Of a stretch of DNA of 50,270 bases, positions 43,442-50,270 are shown piece after piece; within the stretch, counting starts at the first letter, position 1; each line of letters opens with the position of its first letter. The position numbers were made by a program, and so were the translations under genes. The DNA is taken from the NCBI GenBank assembly GCA_034004605.1, contig JAVEWJ010000005.1, forward strand, positions 1 through 50,270. Direction: 5' to 3'. Under the pieces are notes generated by a model. That model did not search any database and had not been told where the DNA came from. It worked only from the letters and a program-made list of their open reading frames with translations. The stretch is from JAVEWJ01 sp034004605. Its GTDB lineage: Bacteria; Patescibacteriota; Gracilibacteria; UBA1369; LOWO2-01-FULL-3.

Positions 43442-44910
43442 TTGGATATCCGAAATATTGCAATTATTGCGCATGTAGACCATGGAAAAACGACTCTTGT
43501 CGATTCTATGCTAAAAAATGGGGGAGCCTTTAATTCTCATGAACAAGTTTCTGAAAGAGTTATGGATTCTAATGATCAGGAACGGGAACGAGGAATTACA
43601 ATTTATTCAAAAAATGCTTCGATTTTTTATAAAGATTCGAAGATAAATATTGTTGATACTCCAGGTCATGCGGATTTCGGTTCTGAAGTGGAACGAGTTC
43701 TTCGTACAATTGATGCGGTTTTGCTACTTGTGGATGCGGCGGAAGGGCCTATGCCTCAAACGAAGTTTGTTCTTAAAAAATCTCTTGAGCTTGGGCTTAA
43801 AGTTCTCGTTGTTATAAACAAAATTGATAAACCGATGGCTCGTCCGGATGAGGTTCTTAATCTTACTTTCGATCTTTTTGCAAGTCTCGGTGCTTCAGAT
43901 GAACAGCTTGATTTTCCGTATATTTACACGATAGCAAAACAGGGGATTGCAATAAAATCTCTTGAAGACGAGAAAAAGGATATTTTTCCGCTTTTTGATT
44001 TTATTATGGAACATGTGAAGCCCGTTTCTAAGACTTTGGAAAAAGATTTTAGAATGCAACCTGCTACTTTGGCTTATGATAATTATTTGGGGAGAATCGC
44101 TGTGGGAAGAGTCGCTGATGGAAAGGTTTCTGCAGGAAAAAATGTTTTTGTGATAGATAAAGACGGGAATAGTAGAACTGCGAAGATTACTAAAGTTTTT
44201 AGTTTTGAAGGTTTGAAAAGAGTTGAAGCAAGTGAAATTGAATCCGGGGATATTGTGGCGATAGCGGGAATTCCTGATATTTATGTTGGTGAAACGATTG
44301 CTTTAAGTCCCGAGGCTGTGCCGCTTCCTTCAATAAAAATTGATCCGCCTGCGCTTTCTGTTGAGTTCTTGGTAAACGATTCTCCGTTTGCAGGAAAAGA
44401 GGGAAAGCTTGTTACTTCGAGGAATATTCGGGATAGATTGGAGCGTGAAATTGAATCAAATGTGGGTCTTAAGGTCGAGTTTAGTGCGGGAAATGAGGTT
44501 TTTAAGGTTTTTGGAAGAGGAGAAATGCATATTGCGGTTTTGATTGAAAACATGAGAAGGGAAGGTTTTGAGCTTCAGGTTTCACAGCCGAAAGTTCTTA
44601 ATAAAATAATTGATGGCGTTGAGTGTGAACCATTGGAGAATGTTGTGATAAATGTTCCTGATGATATGTCCGGAAAAATTATCGAGACTTTGTCGAAAAG
44701 AAAGGGAGAACTTACGAATGTTTCCACTTTAAACGGAAACACTACACTTGAATTTAAGGTGCCGACTCGAGGTCTTCTCGGTTATCATCAGTCTTTTATG
44801 CTTTTAACTAAGGGTGAAGGGACTTTTTACCATTCTTTTGATTCTTATATTCCCCTCAAAGGTGTTATTTCGAAGAGGGCGAATGGCTCACTTATTTCAG
44901 GTGAAAACGG
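43442..44910 (+). CDS. typA: translational GTPase TypA/BipA (3' end lost in scaffold gap)
   Basis: Ribosome-binding GTPase of the EF-G group. G1 AHVDHGKTT, G2 RERGIT, G3 DTPGHADFGSEV, G4 NKID, then domain II and the BipA-specific RGEMHIAVLIENMRREGFEL and TRGLLGYHQSFML. About 489 residues are visible; BipA has about 600, so over 100 C-terminal residues are missing in the N run. The start is probably TTG 43442 (DIRNIAII follows at once, as in relatives); TTG 43388 is an alternative but coincides with a possible -35 (TTGCAA, 16 bases, TAAACT). Confidence 0.95.
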
Positions 44911-45010
44911 NNNNNNNNNNNNNNNNNNNNNNNNNNNNNNNNNNNNNNNNNNNNNNNNNNNNNNNNNNNNNNNNNNNNNNNNNNNNNNNNNNNNNNNNNN
45001 NNNNNNNNNN
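44911..45010. other. assembly gap (100 N)
   Basis: Exactly 100 N, a conventional placeholder. The missing part of typA alone needs about 350 bases, so the true gap is longer than 100. Confidence 0.98.
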
Positions 45011-45132
45011 AGGATTTTTATTTTTTCCGCATTTAAAAATCTAAGGCCTTGAATAATTGTGTTTTTTTCTTCAAGTGAAAAAGATGTATTTGCTATCGCT
45101 TTTGCGAGTTGTGTTGGGCTTGGTAATGTCAT
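45011..45132 (-). CDS. N-terminus of an unidentified gene (cut by gap)
   Basis: About 40 residues, MTLPSPTQLAKAIANTSFS to NAEKIKI, running into the gap. The ATG overlaps the stop of the giant gene (ATGA), so it is the next gene of that operon. Too short to assign. Confidence 0.65.
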
Positions 45133-48100
45133 TTGTTATGGTTGTTAAATTTTTCTTGTAATTCTACAAACTTTCGAGTAATCGAGTGTTTTTGCAGATA
45201 TTTTTTATAAGTTCGGTTGAGAAGATTTACGATCCAATCTTTGGGAATTTTAAAGCTTTCCGTATATATTTTTAGCATTTTACTTTCACTGTCGAAATAA
45301 TCAACAGCAATAGGTGACCAGTTTTGATCAAATTCAATATCACCACCGCTCGATATGTAAAAGGGATTTTCGTTTGCTGCGTCTAGTTCTATAGATCCGG
45401 CGTTTATCCCTCCGACAATTGGAGCATCTGTTTTAAGCTCTGTATACACTCCGTTTTCAAGCCATTCCATTGTTTGATTTGATAAATTCCCCATAAGGAT
45501 TGCTTGATGAAGAGTATCGTAACCTCCATTAGCGGCAAGCGTGCCTTCAAGATTCCAAGTTCCATCATCGGATCTTTTTATTTTGGTTTGTTCATTACTT
45601 CCATCTCGTTTTAATACAATATTTTTTTCATCAATTATTTCATATTGAATTCTATTTAAAATTAAATTATCTCGAATTGATTCAATGATATTTGTTATAT
45701 ATTCAATTGCTTTTTGTCTTTCTGTGGGTATTTCTTCCTGTGTTCCGTAATATGAAGGGACTGGGCCTGTAATTTTTTCCGCTTTATCTGGAGATGTGGC
45801 ATAAAAATTGTTATCCCATGTTTTCCCATCAATTAAACCAAATGCAATCAATATTTCGGGTGTGGCATCAAACACCATTCCTCCAATCATTGCTTTGGTT
45901 CCCAGATTTTCTATAATCTTTGCTGTTTTTGTGCCAATTTGAGCCAGTTTACTAGCGGCGCTTGCAGTAATTTTTACGCCGGCTTTTCCAAAAGATGTAA
46001 CTCCAAGACCTGCAATATCCAGCTCGAGACTTAAAATTCCCCAAGTAATATCTTTTGCTGCGGAAGAACTGTTTCCTCTCATGTTTTCTTTGGCTCCATT
46101 TATTATTTGCAAGATACTTCCTGAAAATGGCATTGAGCCTTTAATCATTTCAATTACGTCAGGCAAATATGAGGTCCATCCTGTTTCTCCAATATGTTTT
46201 TTCATGTATTCACCCCATGAATCCATTTTTTCAGCAACCATGTATGAATATGTAGATAACTCCTCTGATGTCGGATAAGAAAGATACGCTTCTTTTTTTG
46301 TTTTATCGTATTTGATTTTTATGAACGGACCAATATATATGCATTTATTTTGTTGATCCTCCGGTAAGTTTTCAAAAAGTGCTGTTAGTATTTTTCTGTT
46401 TGAAAGCATTATTCTTTTAATATCTGCAAGGTTTTGTTCGTGAGAAGCCAATGTAGGTAGTAATACTGAATCAAGATAGTCGGTTTTTCCACTTAGTTGT
46501 TCAACATATTCAAAGGCGGGCATGTACATTCTTGCTAAGTTTCCTGCAGCATTTTTGGGTATATAACCTTCAAGCCAAGAGTCTTTTAATTTACGAATTT
46601 TATTGTAGTCTGAGATTGTATCCATCAGTTCCATATATGATGATCCATAACTTTGAAACAAATCTTTCATTTCACTAAAGGTTTCAATCATTTCTGATGG
46701 ATCTTCAGAAATTTCAGCTAATGTGGTTGGGTTTGACCCTTCTCTTTCAGTTTCATCTTCTATTAGAGGTCGTGCTTTTTTTGGGGCTTCTTCTATAGTA
46801 GGGATTGCAAAAATGGAAGTCTTTCCAGGCGTGCCGAAATCGATATTAGTATTTTCTTCATCACCATTATCTAGACTGGCAGCAGCTGACTCAAAATATT
46901 TTTCATCTATTTCTTCATCTTCATCAGAACCTTTAAAAGCTAAATAGGTTGCAAGAAGCATTAAGGCAAATACTGCAGCACTTTTATAATGTCTTTTTCC
47001 AAATTTAACAAAACGTTCAGAAAATTTTACTTTTTCTCCCGTTATTGATTCTTGTAAAGCATATCTTTTAACAATTTCACCGGGTGCTTCAATTTTTGTG
47101 CGTTCAATTAATTCCGCATCTAAAAATAACTTTTCCTTTTTAATCGTTTCAATCGGTATTTTTTCTGTCATTCTGGCTCTTTCTATATATAAGTTTCTTA
47201 TTCTTTCGTCGTATTCAATATCGAGGTTTTTTAGTTTCGCTTTTAATTGTTTTTTTGTTAGAGCGTTTCCGGATGAGGCATTTCCTTTCATTGATGCATC
47301 ACGTTTTAGTTTCGTTTTCTTTTCCTGTAAGTCCATGTTTATTTCAAAAATCGTACCGTCTGTTGTCCTTATTGCATCTATTTTTTCATTTAATGGTAGG
47401 CTTTCGTATTGCTTCATTCTTTCATCAAGTTTTATTTGTTTGGCGGGATCGAGTAATCCTGCTCCCATGGTTGGATGTGCTTTTACTTCTTCTGGTGTTG
47501 CTACTTTTATCGCATCTTCCAGTTCCAAAATATATGCGTCTAAATCGTCTCTTAGGTTTTTTCTTTGAATTCGTTTGCCTCTTTCACCTGCCAGATCCAA
47601 TTCTTTTTCAGCATTTCGTATGAAATTATCACGTTCTTTTGAGTCTTTTGGATGACTTTTTGCCTTTTCAATGTGTTTTTTAGCTAATTCTAAATGAGTT
47701 TTTTCAATATAAAAATCTGTTTCTTTTATTTGTTTTTTTATCTCTGACATTTTTATATCTATTTCACTTACTATTTTGCTCGTATCGTTTCTTAATGTGT
47801 TCGTATCTAGTGTATTTGTTTTTGGGTCAAAATATTTGTCAAGCTGAATTTGTGATCTTAGACTGTCGTCAAGTTTTAAGACTTTTGCTTCTTCAAATAG
47901 TCGTTTTATGTCAGTCGGGGATGGTGTGATTTTTATTTCAAGAAAGATTAATTTTAATTTTTGTGTTTGCATCAGTTCCTCAAGTAAAATTACTTGTTTT
48001 CCGTATCGGTTTTTAAACTTACCTGGAATGTATTCAAGTGCTTTAGCTTTTATTAATTGAATTTTTTGAATTTTAGTTTTTATTGTATTGAAGGCTGTTT

Positions 48101-50270
48101 CTTTATCTAATATTAACTTGTCCAAAATAGATGTTCTGTCAAATTTTAAAGTTAAGGCATAAGCGCCATAGCTTAGTACAAATTTCCCGGCTTTATATAT
48201 AGGTTTTACTTTAAAAGTAGCTGTTTGCGCCACTATATCAAAAACGCCTTTGCCTATTCCTTTAAATGCTTTAAAACCATTTTTCCTAAATGAATTTAAT
48301 CCTTTACCGGCACCTTTTGTTAATTCATATACTGCCACTGGCAACATACCCTCACCATAACTAATGAATAATTCCGTATAATTAAATTCTTCTCCTTTAA
48401 ATTTATCAATAGTTTGACCAAGCAAATCCCATACAAAATCTGCCGGACCCAATAACACTTTTTCACCTGCTCCTTTAATTAAATAGGCTATCCCTTTTAC
48501 AACTACTATTACTCCATTATCATTTTCCAATATTTCATTTAGACCTTGAATTCTTTCTCTTACTTCAAGCTTGAAGTTTTCTGTAAATTTTTCAATTCCA
48601 CCTGAAATTGAATTGGTATAAACCAAATGTTTAGCTTTTTCATATTGTTCATCTTTACTTCCGGTTTCAATATCTACCATAAATTGATGTACTTTTCCGT
48701 CACTAATTGCGTTTTCGTCACAATATGACCATTCATAATATCCTTCATCTATTTCAATTAATAATCCGCATAATAATCCAATTTTTTTCAATTTTTCGTA
48801 TGAAATGGTATCGATTTTTCCTTCCTCTTTGTAATATTCTTTAAATTCTATCAATTCATTAATTAATGGTTCCATTTTTGAACGATCAGAATTACTCATT
48901 AAGTCATGATAAAATGTTTCCAGGTTTTCTATGTTTACTTCATCTATGTATTCTTCTTGTGTAATTGCAGCTGCTTCGATTCCTTTTTTTGCTAAATCTT
49001 CTATGCTTTGCCATAAATCATTAAGAAAACTTTCAGCATATTCTTTTGCTTTTAATATCACTAAACCTATTTTATCCATTTTTTTCTCGGTAATTCTTAA
49101 TCCGTTTTCCAAAAGCGTATTTTTAGATTTTGCGACTGTTTCTTCTATTTCTGCTTTTTTTTCTCCAAAGGTTTCTGATAACCAATCAGTTTTATCTTCA
49201 ATTAAATCTTTCATAAATATACTAAATTTTTCCGGATCCTCGGGTATAAAGATGTTTTCACTTTTTTTGAGTAATTCTAAAAACAAAAGTGTGGTAAATA
49301 ATGTGGATACCGGATAGCCAAGTGCTAGTCCCATTGTTCTTAAAGGAAGTGCCGCAAGTTTTGCCAATGTATCGACCGTAAATACTGAAGTTTTAAATAA
49401 AACATCTTTTAAATCAACGACAGATTGTAGTCCAATCGCTCCTAATAAAAGCGTATCATCATATTTTTGCAATGTGTTTTTTAAAATACTTAATTTAGTT
49501 GATATTGCTTTTGTAATATCTTTCGTTACTACATCAATAGGGCGCATAATTCCATAATTTGTATCATCGATGAACCGTCCTTTTTCATCTATTTGTTCTC
49601 CCGATTCTTTTTTCTTTTTTTCTTCAGTTTCTTCTATCTTTTTATCCTCCTCCATCAAATCCTTAAACATCGTCTCTGCTCGTTCTTCTCCCATTACTAA
49701 AGCCATAAGTGGCACGATCTCCTCTTCTTTGAGTTCGTCTTTAAGTCCGGATTTTTCGATTTTTTCTTTCCACCAGGCTCTTTGTGAAGCTTTGTCCTGT
49801 GGCATCGAAGAAGCTTCGTCTTCATTATCCGTAAAATATTCGTAAAGTTTTATTGCTGCGTATCCCATTGTGCCGAGAGCGGCGAGTTTAAGACCCGCTC
49901 CTGTAGCCATTCGTAAGCCTGAAAAAGTTTTTTTAATCAAACCGAAACTTCCTGCTGTGGGAGCTTTGAGTAGTGAAGCAATGCCTTTTAAAGCCTTGAA
50001 TCCTGCAAATCCTCCAAGTAATCCGAGTAATATATTCATGGGATTTGAAATCACTTCCATTACTTTTTCCTTAGCCTTTTTCATCGCATCCGAAATCCCA
50101 AAAATGTCTCCCAGCCAAGATCCTGCAAGAGATGATATTACTGCTGTTTTAAGCCATTTAAATGCTTCGTCCGGATTCTTAATAGCATCTACCACTTTTT
50201 CCATAAAACTTGCTTCGTTTCTTGACTTTATCTCTTCAATAGCTTCAGGACCTAGATTTCCCTTAAGCAC
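45129..50270 (-). CDS. giant multi-segment protein, unknown function (N-terminus outside window)
   Basis: At least 1713 residues, open at the window edge; the GTG at 50270 need not be the true start. No catalytic motif is recognised. Hydrophobic, often Gly/Ala-rich segments occur near residues 80-105, 118-145, 300-335 and 1118-1133 (AAVFALMLLATYLAF) and in the Ala/Gly-rich stretch near 1440-1500. Between them are long charged helical regions, including a coiled-coil-like block at about 780-1080. The C-terminal 200 residues are globular. Such proteins are typical large lineage-specific surface or secretion-linked proteins; function unknown. An ATGA overlap leads to the next gene. Confidence 0.8.
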   Translation of the reverse strand: MLKGNLGPEAIEEIKSRNEASFMEKVVDAIKNPDEAFKWLKTAVISSLAGSWLGDIFGISDAMKKAKEKVMEVISNPMNILLGLLGGFAGFKALKGIASLLKAPTAGSFGLIKKTFSGLRMATGAGLKLAALGTMGYAAIKLYEYFTDNEDEASSMPQDKASQRAWWKEKIEKSGLKDELKEEEIVPLMALVMGEERAETMFKDLMEEDKKIEETEEKKKKESGEQIDEKGRFIDDTNYGIMRPIDVVTKDITKAISTKLSILKNTLQKYDDTLLLGAIGLQSVVDLKDVLFKTSVFTVDTLAKLAALPLRTMGLALGYPVSTLFTTLLFLELLKKSENIFIPEDPEKFSIFMKDLIEDKTDWLSETFGEKKAEIEETVAKSKNTLLENGLRITEKKMDKIGLVILKAKEYAESFLNDLWQSIEDLAKKGIEAAAITQEEYIDEVNIENLETFYHDLMSNSDRSKMEPLINELIEFKEYYKEEGKIDTISYEKLKKIGLLCGLLIEIDEGYYEWSYCDENAISDGKVHQFMVDIETGSKDEQYEKAKHLVYTNSISGGIEKFTENFKLEVRERIQGLNEILENDNGVIVVVKGIAYLIKGAGEKVLLGPADFVWDLLGQTIDKFKGEEFNYTELFISYGEGMLPVAVYELTKGAGKGLNSFRKNGFKAFKGIGKGVFDIVAQTATFKVKPIYKAGKFVLSYGAYALTLKFDRTSILDKLILDKETAFNTIKTKIQKIQLIKAKALEYIPGKFKNRYGKQVILLEELMQTQKLKLIFLEIKITPSPTDIKRLFEEAKVLKLDDSLRSQIQLDKYFDPKTNTLDTNTLRNDTSKIVSEIDIKMSEIKKQIKETDFYIEKTHLELAKKHIEKAKSHPKDSKERDNFIRNAEKELDLAGERGKRIQRKNLRDDLDAYILELEDAIKVATPEEVKAHPTMGAGLLDPAKQIKLDERMKQYESLPLNEKIDAIRTTDGTIFEINMDLQEKKTKLKRDASMKGNASSGNALTKKQLKAKLKNLDIEYDERIRNLYIERARMTEKIPIETIKKEKLFLDAELIERTKIEAPGEIVKRYALQESITGEKVKFSERFVKFGKRHYKSAAVFALMLLATYLAFKGSDEDEEIDEKYFESAAASLDNGDEENTNIDFGTPGKTSIFAIPTIEEAPKKARPLIEDETEREGSNPTTLAEISEDPSEMIETFSEMKDLFQSYGSSYMELMDTISDYNKIRKLKDSWLEGYIPKNAAGNLARMYMPAFEYVEQLSGKTDYLDSVLLPTLASHEQNLADIKRIMLSNRKILTALFENLPEDQQNKCIYIGPFIKIKYDKTKKEAYLSYPTSEELSTYSYMVAEKMDSWGEYMKKHIGETGWTSYLPDVIEMIKGSMPFSGSILQIINGAKENMRGNSSSAAKDITWGILSLELDIAGLGVTSFGKAGVKITASAASKLAQIGTKTAKIIENLGTKAMIGGMVFDATPEILIAFGLIDGKTWDNNFYATSPDKAEKITGPVPSYYGTQEEIPTERQKAIEYITNIIESIRDNLILNRIQYEIIDEKNIVLKRDGSNEQTKIKRSDDGTWNLEGTLAANGGYDTLHQAILMGNLSNQTMEWLENGVYTELKTDAPIVGGINAGSIELDAANENPFYISSGGDIEFDQNWSPIAVDYFDSESKMLKIYTESFKIPKDWIVNLLNRTYKKYLQKHSITRKFVELQEKFNNHNK

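Overview
The window looks like a chromosomal scaffold piece from an AT-rich bacterium of the Candidate Phyla Radiation (Patescibacteria), probably of Peregrinibacteria type. The reasons are a complete but strongly deviating 16S gene (altered bases in several universally conserved blocks, no 23S or 5S beside it), many housekeeping genes mixed with giant proteins of unknown function, and few Shine-Dalgarno sequences. TGA is used as an ordinary stop (for example 25940-25942, 35037-35039, 35785-35787), so this is not a UGA=Gly lineage. The lineage call is by eye. A run of 100 N (44911-45010) marks a scaffold gap.

Layout. 1-5 kb, minus strand: a partial tgt, a coiled-coil repeat protein, a small cysteine-rich lipoprotein, ribosomal protein bL31 and a calcium-repeat surface protein. 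5-16.7 kb: gyrA (minus), then on the plus strand a VirB4-like ATPase, a FecR-like membrane protein, gyrB, rpsU, prmC and prfA. 16.7-29 kb: tatD, radA, a glycosyltransferase, a YhiN-type flavoprotein, a Y-family polymerase with a degenerate SRAP-like partner, an SPFH protein, an EEP-family hydrolase, an ExoX-like exonuclease, an Ogg-type glycosylase, and a lytic transglycosylase fused to a tyrosine-phosphatase-like domain. 29-33.5 kb: tRNA-Leu, an FNR-like reductase, tRNA-Cys, a tandem palindromic repeat, a lipoprotein, clpP, the lone 16S gene with boxA and processing stem, and a small zinc-ribbon gene of different composition. 33.5-43.3 kb: a U32 protein with a ferredoxin, tRNA-Ala, a ParB-like protein, a SET protein, ribA, a decaying Bro-N/DinD-like gene, a T-box-controlled ileS with tRNA-Ile downstream, a RhuM/Fic pseudogene and a membrane protein. 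43.4-50.3 kb: typA cut by the gap, then an operon holding a protein of more than 1700 residues.

How it fits together. DNA topology and repair (gyrA, gyrB, radA, polymerase Y, ogg, exoX) and translation (rpsU, prmC-prfA, rpmE, ileS, tRNAs, typA, 16S) dominate. Many neighbours overlap by 4-20 bases (ATGA junctions), pointing to compact operons. About fifteen sigma-70-type promoters (TTGANN, about 17 bases, TANNNT) can be read directly, and several rule out upstream TTG or GTG starts.

The most notable items are: the ileS leader, a T-box whose AUC specifier sits in the loop of an ultrashort Stem I, with the matching tRNA-Ile(GAU) just downstream; perfect palindromes inside two unrelated decaying antirepressor-like genes at similar positions; interleaved dyads over the promoter of the cysteine-rich lipoprotein; the 124-bp tandem hairpin repeat; and the transglycosylase-phosphatase fusion.
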